A DNA stretch of 64,000 nucleotides from Abyssibacter sp036156195 (GTDB lineage: Bacteria; Pseudomonadota; Gammaproteobacteria; Nevskiales; OUC007): assembly GCA_036156195.1 (NCBI GenBank), contig JAYZUZ010000011.1, positions 186,001 through 250,000 of the forward strand. The letters are read 5' to 3'. Positions 26,258 to 36,582 of the stretch are shown piece after piece. A program made the translations under genes and the position numbers. The stretch's first letter is position 1, and each line of letters opens with the position of its first letter. The notes under the pieces were generated by a model that was given only the letters and a program-made list of their open reading frames with translations, was not told the DNA's origin and ran no database searches.

Positions 26258-27676
26258 ATGCGTCCAGCCCTTGCTCTGCGCATGGGTCAGTCGCTGGCGA
26301 TGACGCCAGCGCTGCAACAAGCCATCCGCATGCTCCAGCTCTCGACGCTGGATTTGCAGCAGGAGATCCAGCAGGCGCTGGACTCCAACATGATGCTGGA
26401 GCGCACCGACGAGCTGGAGGCTGCGGCCGACGAAAGTCCGGAGCCTGCAGCCGATGACTCCAAGGCCACCGACGATGCCATCCCGGACGACCTGCCGGTC
26501 GATGCCGACTGGAACGACATCTACGATGGCGGCACCCACCGCTCCCGTGAGGCCGACGAAGCCTGGTACGAGTATCGCCAGGCCAACCTTCACAAAAAGA
26601 CCAGTCTGCGTGAACACCTGGCCTGGCAAGCGGACCTGGCCGGTTTTTCCGAATCCGAAGCCGACATTGCCGCGCACCTGATCGACGCCGTCGATGAGCG
26701 TGGCTACCTGGCCGACTGGCCGACTGTCGACGCACGCCTGCGCGAGCTGGACCACGACGCCGACGCCATTGCCGCGATGCTCGACGCGGTTCAGCGCTTC
26801 GATCCCGCCGGCGTCTGCGCGCGCTCGTTGAGCGAATGCCTGCATATCCAGCTGGACGCGCTCAACGCAGGGCCTGTGGTCGATCTCGCCAAGCAGATTG
26901 TCGACAGCCACCTGGAAGCCCTGGCCCGCAACGACCTGCGCGCACTGTCCCGCGCGCTGCGTCAGCCAGTGGATGTGATCAGCGAATCCACCGATCTGAT
27001 TCGCAGCCTGCAACCCCACCCGGGCGCTGACTTCACCGACCACGAGGCCGAGTATGTCGCCCCGGAAGTCTTCGTCACCAAGAAGAATGGCCGCTGGTCC
27101 GTCTCGCTCAACCCGGACATCACTCCGAAGCTGCGCATCAACACCGACTATTCAGGTTTGGTGAAACGTGCCGATCAAAGTGAAGACCAGCAATGCATGA
27201 AGCAGCATCTTCAGGAGGCGAGATACTTTCTCAACAGCCTGAAGAGTCGCAATGAAACCTTGCTGCGCGTTGCGCAGTGCATCATTGAACAGCAGCGTGC
27301 TTTTCTGGAATATGGCGAAGAGGCGATGAAGCCTCTCGTCCTGAGGGATGTCGCCGAGCAGCTTGGCGTGCATGAATCGACGGTGTCGCGTGCGACCTCT
27401 TCGAAGTACATGCATACGCCGCGTGGGCTGTTCGAATTGAAGTATTTCTTCTCAAGCCACGTATCAACCGTGGAAGGAGGTCAGTGCTCAGCAACCGCGA
27501 TCCAGGCCATGATTCGGCGCATGATCAAGGAAGAGCCTCCTGAGAAGCCGCTATCCGACAGCCGCATAGCCAAACTGCTGCTTGAGGATGGCATTCAGGT
27601 CGCACGGCGCACCGTCGCGAAATACAGAGAAGCGATGGACCTGCCACCTTCCCACGAGCGTCGCCGCATGGTCTGA
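26258..27676 (+). CDS. rpoN: RNA polymerase sigma54 factor RpoN
   Basis: Sigma54 directs polymerase to -24/-12 promoters, needing an enhancer-binding ATPase. Region I is glutamine- and leucine-rich (SLAMTPALQQAIRMLQLSTL), followed by an acidic region II. The C-terminal DNA-binding part has the RpoN box ARRTVAKYREAM. The length of 472 aa is normal. Bases from about 27140 onward have lower GC (50-55% in sampled stretches against about 70% upstream), so the gene may be a mosaic. The order lptB-rpoN-hpf-ptsN is the canonical one. Confidence 0.96.
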   Translation: MRPALALRMGQSLAMTPALQQAIRMLQLSTLDLQQEIQQALDSNMMLERTDELEAAADESPEPAADDSKATDDAIPDDLPVDADWNDIYDGGTHRSREADEAWYEYRQANLHKKTSLREHLAWQADLAGFSESEADIAAHLIDAVDERGYLADWPTVDARLRELDHDADAIAAMLDAVQRFDPAGVCARSLSECLHIQLDALNAGPVVDLAKQIVDSHLEALARNDLRALSRALRQPVDVISESTDLIRSLQPHPGADFTDHEAEYVAPEVFVTKKNGRWSVSLNPDITPKLRINTDYSGLVKRADQSEDQQCMKQHLQEARYFLNSLKSRNETLLRVAQCIIEQQRAFLEYGEEAMKPLVLRDVAEQLGVHESTVSRATSSKYMHTPRGLFELKYFFSSHVSTVEGGQCSATAIQAMIRRMIKEEPPEKPLSDSRIAKLLLEDGIQVARRTVAKYREAMDLPPSHERRRMV

Positions 27677-27733
27677 CCCGACGACTTCCACCCTCGGAGG
27701 CCGTCGAATGATTTCAGATTCAGGAGTGAACGC

Positions 27734-28060
27734 ATGAACCTAAATATCTCCGGCCACCACGTCGACCTGACCGATTCACTGCGCGACTTTGTCACGCAAA
27801 AGCTGTCTCGCGTCGAGCGACATTTCGATCATCTGATCGACGCCGAGGTCATCCTCACCGTCGAGAAGATTCGACACAAGGCGGAGGCAACACTCCACGC
27901 CAGCGGCAAGAACCTCCACGCAGAGGCCGTTGCTGACGACATGTACGTGGCGATCGACCAGCTGATCGACAAACTGGATCGCCAGACCCGACGCTTCAAG
28001 GAACGAGTCACCGACCACCATCGCAAGGGACCGCAGCGCATCGCAGAGATGCTGCAGTAA
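27734..28060 (+). CDS. hpf: Ribosome hibernation promoting factor (HPF/YhbH)
   Basis: HPF binds the small subunit's tRNA channel and helps form inactive 100S ribosomes in stationary phase. The 108 aa is the short HPF type: MNLNISGHHVDLTDSLRDF, then RHFDHLI and the positively charged C-terminal DHHRKG. AGGAG lies 8 bases before the ATG. It follows rpoN and is closed by a terminator hairpin. Confidence 0.94.
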   Translation: MNLNISGHHVDLTDSLRDFVTQKLSRVERHFDHLIDAEVILTVEKIRHKAEATLHASGKNLHAEAVADDMYVAIDQLIDKLDRQTRRFKERVTDHHRKGPQRIAEMLQ

Positions 28061-28100
28061 GTCGGACGGGTCATCTGTGCAAACAGAGGAGCCCTGATCA

Positions 28101-28145
28101 GCGGGGCCGGCGGCGTCAAACGTCGTCGGCCCCGCTTCGTTTTGG
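28101..28145 (+). terminator. Intrinsic terminator after hpf
   Basis: A stem GCGGGGCCGGCGGCGT / ACGTCGTCGGCCCCGC (28101-28116 and 28120-28135), 16 bp with two G-T wobbles and a 3-base loop, is followed by TTCGTTTT. It should separate hpf from the ptsN group. Confidence 0.8.
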
Positions 28146-28200
28146 TTGGTACACTAGCGGCTGAAACCTCTTCGCTCACCGAATCCCACGGAGATTCCCG

Positions 28201-28665
28201 ATGGAACTTGCCGATCTCCTCGCGCCTGCCCAGGTCCGTTCGCTCGGATCAATTGCGAGCAAGAAGCGCGCTCTGGAAGAACTGTCCAAGCTGCTGGTCG
28301 AAGTTGCACCCGACCTGAGCGCCACCGATGTGCTGACCAGCCTGGTCAACCGCGAAAAACTCGGCAGCACCGCACTGGAAGGCGGCGTGGCCATCCCACA
28401 TGGGCGCATGCGCGGGCTGGATAAGCCGGCCGCAGCCTTCATCCGACTCGAAGCCGGCATCGACTATGACGCCCACGATGGCGCACAGGTCGACCTGGTC
28501 TTTGGCCTGTTGGTGCCTCAAGACGCCACGCAAACCCATCTGGACATCCTCAAGGCCATTGCCGAACGCCTGTCCGATGACGGTTTTGTTCAGGCCCTGC
28601 GCGATGCGACCTCCGATGAGGCCTTGCATGCCCAGCTCGTCTCCGAGCTGCCAACCCAAGCCTGA
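28201..28665 (+). CDS. ptsN: PTS EIIA-Ntr (nitrogen regulatory phosphocarrier)
   Basis: This is the fructose/mannitol-type EIIA domain of the regulatory PTS. It is phosphorylated by HPr on the histidine in GVAIPHGRM (near residue 66) and controls potassium uptake, nitrogen and envelope functions in other bacteria. The length of 154 aa is normal. CGGAGATTCCCG lies just before the ATG. HPr kinase follows after 5 bases. Confidence 0.94.
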   Translation: MELADLLAPAQVRSLGSIASKKRALEELSKLLVEVAPDLSATDVLTSLVNREKLGSTALEGGVAIPHGRMRGLDKPAAAFIRLEAGIDYDAHDGAQVDLVFGLLVPQDATQTHLDILKAIAERLSDDGFVQALRDATSDEALHAQLVSELPTQA

Positions 28666-28670
28666 AGCCC

Positions 28671-29150
28671 TTGACGACCCGACACGGCACCCTGGTGGCG
28701 ATGTACGGGTCTGGCGTCTTGCTCACGGGTGACAGTGGCACCGGAAAAAGCGAGCTTGCCCTGCAACTGGTGCGGCGCGGCCATGCACTGGTTGCAGACG
28801 ACGCCCCGGAATTGACGGTGGACCAAGGCCGGGTCATCGGACGCTCGTCCTACGCCTTGGCCGGCAAGCTACAGCTTCGCGGCCTCGGGGTGCTCGACCT
28901 GGGCGAGCGGCTCGGGTCGGATGCGCTGAAGTCCAGCGCACCCATCGAACTGATCATCGCCCTGAGCCGTCAGGCCGAAACCGACCCGCGACCGCTGGAG
29001 GGTTCGCGCCCCGGACAGCAGATTCTGCTGGGTGTGCGTCTACCCTGCTGGACCATCCCGGTGGATCGCGCGCCGGCATCCCCTGAGTTAATCGAGCTCG
29101 CTGCGCAACTGACCATTCGCCAACCCGGGTCGCCCGCCGTATGGAATTAA
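28671..29150 (+). CDS. hprK: HPr kinase/phosphorylase, minimal C-terminal-domain form
   Basis: HprK phosphorylates HPr on a serine and can reverse it. This copy is only 159 aa and starts (TTG at 28671) right at the catalytic domain: TTRHGTLVAMYGSGVLL, then the P-loop GDSGTGKSE, VADDAPEL and the signature-like LRGLGVLDL. The N-terminal domain of the roughly 310-aa enzymes is absent, as in the short alphaproteobacterial forms. The late PGRN motif is not recognisable (IPVDRAPAS). It overlaps rapZ by 10 bases. Substrate HPr is encoded two genes downstream. Confidence 0.85.
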   Translation: MTTRHGTLVAMYGSGVLLTGDSGTGKSELALQLVRRGHALVADDAPELTVDQGRVIGRSSYALAGKLQLRGLGVLDLGERLGSDALKSSAPIELIIALSRQAETDPRPLEGSRPGQQILLGVRLPCWTIPVDRAPASPELIELAAQLTIRQPGSPAVWN

Positions 29151-29995
29151 TCATCGTCAGTGGCCTGTCCGGAGCCGGCAAATCCGTCGCGCTGCGCGTA
29201 TTGGAGGACCAGGGTTATTTCTGCATCGACAACCTGCCGATGGCCCTGCTCGATTCGCTGGCCAGTCATGCCGAAGCCAAGCAGGCTGCGCCCAGCAGAC
29301 TTGCGGTGGGCATTGACGCCCGGGCATCCCGCGACGACATCCAGGGTTATAGCGACCATATCGCCGCTCTGCGCGCACGGGGCATCCGCGCCTCCACGTT
29401 GTTTCTGGAAGCCGATGACGATGTATTGCTGCGCCGGTTCAGCGAAACCCGCCGCAAGCATCCATTAACCGATAACGACGCCACCCTGCGCGATGCCATC
29501 GAGACCGAGCGCAGGCTGCTGGACCCGATTGCCGACTGCGCCGACATCATTCTGGACACGTCGCAAACCAACGTGCACGAATTGCGCGAGCGTGTCCGCC
29601 ATCGCATCGGCGGCGCCCCGGATGCGCCGCTGACGGTGCTGTTTCTCTCCTTCGGCTTCAAGTACGGCGTGCCCGACGACGTGGACTACGTGTTCGACGT
29701 GCGTTGCCTGCCCAATCCGCATTGGAAACCGGCGCTCAAGCCGCAAACCGGGCAGGACGCAGATGTAGCCGATTACCTGGCCAGCCTCCCGGCGTGCCAG
29801 GCGCTGGAATCCGACATTGCCAGCTTTCTTGAGCGATGGTTACCGGCGTTCGAGGGGCAGGACCGCACCTATATCACTGTGGGCATTGGCTGCACCGGCG
29901 GACGGCATCGCTCCGTCTATCTGGTGGAAGCCCTGGCCCGGCGTTTTCGCGCCGCCGGACGCGCGATTCAGATCAGACACTCGGAATTGGCATGA
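29141..29995 (+). CDS. rapZ: RNase adapter protein RapZ (nucleotide-binding)
   Basis: RapZ has an N-terminal P-loop domain (IIVSGLSGAGKSVALRVLED) and a C-terminal domain with GIGCTGGRHRSVYLVE. In E. coli it senses glucosamine-6-phosphate and guides RNase E to the sRNA GlmZ; whether that holds here is not known. The length of 284 aa is normal. It overlaps hprK at its start and the EIIA gene at its end (ATGA). Confidence 0.94.
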   Translation: MELIIVSGLSGAGKSVALRVLEDQGYFCIDNLPMALLDSLASHAEAKQAAPSRLAVGIDARASRDDIQGYSDHIAALRARGIRASTLFLEADDDVLLRRFSETRRKHPLTDNDATLRDAIETERRLLDPIADCADIILDTSQTNVHELRERVRHRIGGAPDAPLTVLFLSFGFKYGVPDDVDYVFDVRCLPNPHWKPALKPQTGQDADVADYLASLPACQALESDIASFLERWLPAFEGQDRTYITVGIGCTGGRHRSVYLVEALARRFRAAGRAIQIRHSELA

Positions 29996-30387
29996 GCTGC
30001 GGACTTCTACTCGTCACCCACGGTCGACTGGGCCAGCACCTGCTGGCCACGGTCCGCGATGTGATCGGTGACCTCCCGCTGGAGACCGACATCCTGGAGG
30101 TCCGGCGCGTACAGGACACCGAAGTCCTGATCCGCCAGGGCGAACGCATGATCGAGCGCCTGGATTCCGGTGACGGCGTGCTGATACTCACCGACGCCTA
30201 CGGATCGACTCCGGGTAATCTCGCGACACGGATCGCCAGCGACAACGGCACGCGCGTGGTGGCGGGCGTCAACATGCCGATGCTGTTGCGCGTGTTCAAT
30301 TACCACGACCAGAACCTCCCTGCCCTGAGCGCGGCTGCCATCGAGGGTGGCCGGCGGGGTATCGTCGATTGCCAGCACCCGGAATAA
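29992..30387 (+). CDS. PTS mannose/fructose-family EIIA component
   Basis: This is a stand-alone EIIA-Man-type domain of 131 aa, phosphorylated on the histidine in LLVTHGRLG near residue 10. The loops ILTDAYGSTPGNLA and VVAGVNMPMLLRV are typical. No EIIB, EIIC or EIID follows, so it is probably a regulatory branch of the PTS rather than a sugar transporter part. The ATG at 29992 overlaps the rapZ stop. Confidence 0.9.
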   Translation: MSCGLLLVTHGRLGQHLLATVRDVIGDLPLETDILEVRRVQDTEVLIRQGERMIERLDSGDGVLILTDAYGSTPGNLATRIASDNGTRVVAGVNMPMLLRVFNYHDQNLPALSAAAIEGGRRGIVDCQHPE

Positions 30388-30398
30388 AGACCTCACTC

Positions 30399-30668
30399 AT
30401 GCCAAGCCAGACCGTCACCATCGTCAACAAGCTGGGCCTGCATGCCCGCGCCACAGCCAAACTGGTCACCTGCGCCCGTCAGTTCGACAGCCGCGTGCTG
30501 CTGCGTCGAGGTGACCGTGAAGTCAGCGGCAAGAGCATGATGGGCCTGATGATGCTGGCGGCCGGACAGGGCACGGAACTGGAACTGGAGACCGATGGCC
30601 CCGATGCGCAGGCCGCCTTGCAGGCAGTAGCCGAGTTGATCGCGAATCGGTTCGGCGAGGACGCGTGA
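30399..30668 (+). CDS. ptsH: Phosphocarrier protein HPr
   Basis: HPr passes phosphate from enzyme I to the EIIA proteins. The active histidine is in NKLGLHARATAKL near residue 15. The kinase-target serine region reads GKSMMGLM, equivalent to Ser46, so HprK phosphorylation is plausible. I chose the ATG at 30399 (MPSQTVTIVN, 89 aa); the upstream ATG at 30369 lies within the EIIA gene. It is 11 bases after the EIIA stop and 4 before ptsI. Confidence 0.94.
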   Translation: MPSQTVTIVNKLGLHARATAKLVTCARQFDSRVLLRRGDREVSGKSMMGLMMLAAGQGTELELETDGPDAQAALQAVAELIANRFGEDA

Positions 30669-30672
30669 TCGC

Positions 30673-32403
<1,731 letters not shown>

Positions 32404-32512
32404 GGCATAACAGCCCCCCATCAAGCAGCGGGTGGCGGCATCCGTCATGGAGATTTCCTACCGTTCGTCGTGAAGCCGCGTAAAATGCCGGCCAATCTTC
32501 GGGAGCCCGTGC

Positions 32513-33871
32513 ATGGCCGAGACGGCTGAGCAACAAACCGCGGAACACCGGCTCGAACGGCTGCGCGATGCCCTCGACAGTGGCCGGCTTGTTCCTGTTC
32601 GCCGGATCCTGAAGTCCCTGCATCCGGCCGAAATCGCGCGGCTGCTCGAATCCCTGCCGCATCACGAGCGCGAGGTCGTCTGGGGTGTCGTCGATGTCGA
32701 CGACCAGGGCGAGGTGCTGCTCCACGTTAACGACGAAGTCCGGGCGGCCCTTATCCAGGGGATGTCGCCGGAAGATGTCATCGCAGCGGCCCGCGATCTG
32801 GACATCGACGATCTGGCCGACTTTGTCGATGACCTGCCAGAGACGCTGACCGAGCAGGTCCTGCGGTCGATGGACCTGGCCAATCGCCAGGCCCTGGAAA
32901 AGGTCATGTCCTACGCGCCGGACACCGCCGGCGGCCTGACCAATACCGACACCGTGACCATCCGCCCGGATGTCACGCTGGATGTTGTTCTGCGCTATCT
33001 GCGGCTGCGCGGCTCCATGCCGGATCACACCGATGTGATCTACGTAGTGGACCGTTACGGTCGCTTTATCGGTGGACTCAGCCTGGAACGCCTGCTGACG
33101 CATGACCCCAGCGAGCGCGTGGCCGATGCCATGGACACCGAGCTGGAGCCCCTGGCCGATGACCTGCCAGCCCGCGAAGTCGCTCAGCAGTTCGAGAACC
33201 GCGACCTGATCTCGGCCCCTGTGGTCGATGCCAACCGGCTGCTGGTCGGACGCATCACCATCGATGATGTGGTGGACGTGATCCGCGATGAAGCGGAGCA
33301 CAACCTCATGAGCATGGCCGGCCTGGACGAAGAAGAAGACATCTTTGCGCCTGTGGCCGCCAGTGCAAAACGACGCGCCGTGTGGCTGGGCATCAACCTG
33401 CTCACCGCCCTGCTGGCCGCCCAGGTGGTCGGGCTCTTCGAGTCGGTCATCGACCAGGTTGTCGCGCTGGCGGTGCTCATGCCGGTAGTCGCCAGCATGG
33501 GCGGTATCAGCGGCAGCCAGACGCTGACCCTGATGATCCGTGGTCTGGCCTTGGGCCAGATCGGCGGGGGCAACACCCAGTCACTGCTCAAGAAAGAGCT
33601 GGCTGTGGCCGCCATTAATGGCGTGCTCTGGGCACTGGTCGTCGCGGGTATTGTGCTGCTGTGGTTCCGCAACCCGACGCTGGGCGCTGTGATTGCGATC
33701 GCCATGATCATCAATCAGCTGTTCGCGGCCCTGTCAGGATTCGGTATTCCGCTCATCCTGCGCAAGCTGAATATCGACCCGGCCCTGGCCGGCAGCGTGG
33801 TGCTGACGACCATTACGGATGTGGTCGGGTTCTTCGCATTTCTTGGCCTGGGTGCCTTGGTCCTGCTCTAG
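32513..33871 (+). CDS. mgtE: Magnesium transporter MgtE
   Basis: MgtE is a Mg-gated magnesium channel. The N-terminal superhelical domain (LHPAEIARLLESLP) and two CBS domains (VIYVVDRYGRFIGGLSL) are followed by five C-terminal helices with MPVVASMGGISGSQTLTLMI (core GGISGSQTL). The length of 452 aa is normal. CGGGAG lies about 8 bases before the ATG. It ends at a TAG that forms the edge of a palindromic repeat. Confidence 0.95.
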   Translation: MAETAEQQTAEHRLERLRDALDSGRLVPVRRILKSLHPAEIARLLESLPHHEREVVWGVVDVDDQGEVLLHVNDEVRAALIQGMSPEDVIAAARDLDIDDLADFVDDLPETLTEQVLRSMDLANRQALEKVMSYAPDTAGGLTNTDTVTIRPDVTLDVVLRYLRLRGSMPDHTDVIYVVDRYGRFIGGLSLERLLTHDPSERVADAMDTELEPLADDLPAREVAQQFENRDLISAPVVDANRLLVGRITIDDVVDVIRDEAEHNLMSMAGLDEEEDIFAPVAASAKRRAVWLGINLLTALLAAQVVGLFESVIDQVVALAVLMPVVASMGGISGSQTLTLMIRGLALGQIGGGNTQSLLKKELAVAAINGVLWALVVAGIVLLWFRNPTLGAVIAIAMIINQLFAALSGFGIPLILRKLNIDPALAGSVVLTTITDVVGFFAFLGLGALVLL

Positions 33872-33964
33872 GGAAGCACCGACCGATTCCCGCCGCCATG
33901 TTGCTGCCCAGGCTCGCGCGAAGGCCGGCTCCGTCTTGGTGCTGCGAATCGCTCCGTGCTTCCC
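33871..33964. repeat. Palindromic dispersed repeat, copy B
   Basis: The left arm GGGAAGCACCGACCGATTC pairs with the right arm GAATCGCTCCGTGCTTCCC. The interior CCGCCATGTTGCTGCC and CCGGCTCCGTCTTGGTG match the copies at 46.4 and 43.5 kb. It fills the space between converging mgtE and msrB, and its first G completes the mgtE TAG stop. Confidence 0.75.
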
Positions 33965-33970
33965 AAGGCG

Positions 33971-34474
33971 CTATGCGGCCTGACGTAACGCCGGCATTGC
34001 CTGGCCTTCGGGAACAAACTCCAGCGCGATCCCGTTGTTGCAGTAGCGCTTGCCCGTCGGTTCGGGACCATCGTCGAACACATGTCCCTGGTGGCCGCCG
34101 CAGCGCGCACAGTGGTATTCCGTTCTGGGCAGGATAAGTTTGAAGTCCCGCTTGGTCGCCACGGCGCCGTCCAGCGTGTCGAAGAAGCTGGGCCAACCCG
34201 TGCCGCTTTCATACTTCATCGCCGCATCGAATAGGGGCTGGAAGCAGGCCTTGCAGATGTAGGTTCCAGGCCGCTTCTCCTGATTCAGCTCGCTGCTCCA
34301 GGGGCGTTCTGTCCCCTCCTTGAAGAGCACGCGAAACGCGGCGTCGTCATTGAGCAGTTCGCGCCATTGGCGCTTGGAGACATCCAGTTCCATTGTCTCG
34401 TCCTTGTTGGCGTGTACTCGTGTAGCGCTTGCGCCCAGCGCCAGCGCGCCTAGCAAAATATCGCGTCGATTCAT
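33971..34474 (-). CDS. msrB: Peptide-methionine (R)-S-oxide reductase MsrB with twin-arginine signal
   Basis: MsrB reduces methionine-R-sulfoxide in damaged proteins. The zinc cysteines are in CKAC and CARCGGHQGHVFDDGP. The catalytic cysteine is in KRYCNNGIALEF, where most family members read RYCINSASL. I chose the ATG at 34472-34474 (MNRRDILLGALALGASA), which gives a twin-arginine-type export signal, so a periplasmic place is likely. The length is 167 aa. It is divergent from the mscS-like gene. Confidence 0.9.
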   Translation of the reverse strand: MNRRDILLGALALGASATRVHANKDETMELDVSKRQWRELLNDDAAFRVLFKEGTERPWSSELNQEKRPGTYICKACFQPLFDAAMKYESGTGWPSFFDTLDGAVATKRDFKLILPRTEYHCARCGGHQGHVFDDGPEPTGKRYCNNGIALEFVPEGQAMPALRQAA

Positions 34475-34569
34475 GGTTCTACCAGTGATGTACGGGCATC
34501 CTGTTTCATCTGACCGGCATTCGGCCGCACAATTCTCATTTACACGACTACGGACTGAAACGCCCACCG

Positions 34570-35190
34570 ATGGACTGGACCTTTCTCGACACCCTTAAAG
34601 ACGCCCCCGCCGAGTTCTGGCTCATCATGCGCGTGCTGGTTGTGCTCGCACTGGCGGTCGTCGCCGTCCGGCTGCTGCGCCGGCTCACCGGGCGACTGGT
34701 TGACCGCAAGCTGTTAACAGGACGGGGCGAGATTCTGTTCCGGGGCATGTCGCGCGTCCTGGTGCTCCTGCTCACCGCGCTATTCCTGCTTGAGCAGTTC
34801 GGGGTCTCCACAGGCACCGTCTGGGCGGCGGTCTCCGCAGTCATGGTGATGGTTGCCGTAGGCTTTGTCGCGGTTTGGAGCGTGCTGTCCAACGCGCTCT
34901 GCTCCATGCTGCTGCTGATCTACGCGCCGTTCCGTGTCGGCGACGACATCGAACTGGTGGACCCGGCCAACGGCTTCAAACTGGCCGGGCGTGTGGTCGA
35001 TCTCAATCTGCTGTTCGTGACCCTGCACGAGACCATCAAACACGAGGATGAATCCACCGAGCAGGTCAGCTTGCGTTTGCCGAACAATCTGTTCTTCCAG
35101 CGCGCCATTCGCACGCGCCCGGGGCGTAGTACCGTTCCGCTGGCGGATGCGCAGGGCCTGGGCACGGTGCAGCCGAGCCGCAGCAGCTAA
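34570..35190 (+). CDS. Small MscS-family mechanosensitive channel-like protein
   Basis: This is a compact MscS-like protein of 206 aa. Three hydrophobic segments are visible: MRVLVVLALAVVAVRLL, VLVLLLTALFLLEQF and VWAAVSAVMVMVAVGFVAVW. The beta domain begins at YAPFRVGDDIELVDP and holds RLPNNLFFQRAI. The large C-terminal vestibule of E. coli MscS is missing. It presumably releases osmolytes on hypo-osmotic shock, but activity cannot be inferred from sequence. Confidence 0.83.
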   Translation: MDWTFLDTLKDAPAEFWLIMRVLVVLALAVVAVRLLRRLTGRLVDRKLLTGRGEILFRGMSRVLVLLLTALFLLEQFGVSTGTVWAAVSAVMVMVAVGFVAVWSVLSNALCSMLLLIYAPFRVGDDIELVDPANGFKLAGRVVDLNLLFVTLHETIKHEDESTEQVSLRLPNNLFFQRAIRTRPGRSTVPLADAQGLGTVQPSRSS

Positions 35191-35217
35191 CAAGCCGCCT
35201 GCCAGCGCAGCAGACGC

Positions 35218-36582
35218 CTAGCCCTGGCCCGCCACCGTCATGCCATCGATGAGCAGAGAGCCGCAGCGGCAATTGCCACGGATATCCACGTCACGGCCCA
35301 CGGCACGAATCTGCTTGAACACGTCCGCAAGATTGGCGGCAATCGTGATCTCGTCCACCGGCTCACAAATGGCACCGTCGCGCACCATGAAGCCGGATGC
35401 ACCACGTGAGTAGTCACCCGTGACCATGTTGAGCCCCTGGCCCATCAACTCGGTGACCAGCAGACCGTCTCCCATCTCGGCGAGCAAACCGTCGAAGTCC
35501 AGCTCACCCGGCTCGACGACAACATTGGCAGGCCCGCCGGCATTGCCGGTGGTCTCGCGACCCAGCCGACGCGCCGAGTAGCTGCCCAGCAGGTAGCCCT
35601 GCAGGACACCATCGGCGTCCACCAGCGTCCGGTCGTTCATGGCCACACCTTCTGCATCAAAACTGCGGCTTCCCGCGGCACGGGACAGGAAGGGCTGCTG
35701 GGTGATGCGCACACCAGGGGCAAAGATGGGCTGACCTTCCGCATCGAGCAAGAAGGATGCGCGCCGATAGAGATTCCCGCCGGAAATAGCGCCGAGAAAA
35801 TGGCCGATTAGCCCGCGTGCCAGTTCGGGGACATAAAGCACCGGCATGGTCTGTGTTTTGATGGAGCGTGCACCCAATCGGGCCGCCGCGCGCTCGCCCG
35901 CCCGCTGCCCCACCGATTCGGCGGCCTCCAGGTCTTCGTGACGACGCGAACTGCTGTACCAGTAGTCCCGCTGCATATCGTCCCCGTCACGGGCCAAAAC
36001 GGAGCAGGACAGACTGTGAGAAGTCCCCAATCGATGCCCGATAAAGCCCTGGGTATTGGCCAGCAGCGTCAGTCCCGCGTGGGTGCTGACGGTGGCGCCT
36101 TCGGACTGGTGGATGCGCGGATCCGCCCCCAACCCGGCCGCCTCGCAGGCCAGTGCCATCTCGATGGCGTCGGCAACGGATAGCGCCCAGGGGTGGTGCA
36201 AGTCCAGGTCGGGAAAGTCGGTGGCCTGACGGGCAGGGTCCGGCAGGCCGGCGTAGGGGTCTTCGCCCGTGTGCTGGGAAATAGCCAATGCACGATCCAC
36301 AACTTCCGCCAGGGACTCCTCCGACCAGTCCGCCGAACTGGCGGAGCCGGTGCGCTGGCCCCGATACGCGGTCAGGCTGAGATCCCGGTCGCGCTGAAAT
36401 TCCACGGCTTCGACATCGCCACCCCGGACCGTGACAGTCAGACCGACGCTAATCGACATGGTCGCTGCAGCACTGGTCGCCCCCGACTGGGTTGCCTGTT
36501 CCAGCAATCGTCCCAGGCTGGCTGCCAGCGAATCCGGCGTCGGCAGGGTTTGATCAATGATCTGCGTCGGTGAACTGGTCAT
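35218..36582 (-). CDS. pmbA: Metalloprotease PmbA/TldE
   Basis: PmbA (TldE) is the non-metal partner of the TldD/TldE protease that trims modified peptides and antitoxins. Conserved stretches are VTVRGGDVEAVEFQRDR, MPVLYVPELARGLIGHFLGAI (core MPVLYVPE) and TGDYSRGASGFMVRDG. The length of 454 aa is usual. It overlaps mpl by 4 bases. TldD is not in the window. Confidence 0.93.
   Translation of the reverse strand: MTSSPTQIIDQTLPTPDSLAASLGRLLEQATQSGATSAAATMSISVGLTVTVRGGDVEAVEFQRDRDLSLTAYRGQRTGSASSADWSEESLAEVVDRALAISQHTGEDPYAGLPDPARQATDFPDLDLHHPWALSVADAIEMALACEAAGLGADPRIHQSEGATVSTHAGLTLLANTQGFIGHRLGTSHSLSCSVLARDGDDMQRDYWYSSSRRHEDLEAAESVGQRAGERAAARLGARSIKTQTMPVLYVPELARGLIGHFLGAISGGNLYRRASFLLDAEGQPIFAPGVRITQQPFLSRAAGSRSFDAEGVAMNDRTLVDADGVLQGYLLGSYSARRLGRETTGNAGGPANVVVEPGELDFDGLLAEMGDGLLVTELMGQGLNMVTGDYSRGASGFMVRDGAICEPVDEITIAANLADVFKQIRAVGRDVDIRGNCRCGSLLIDGMTVAGQG

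Noticed and set aside
26225..27043. 272-codon open frame antisense to rpoN
   Set aside because: The sense frame encodes a clear sigma54; this frame has no family motif and disappears where the GC drops.
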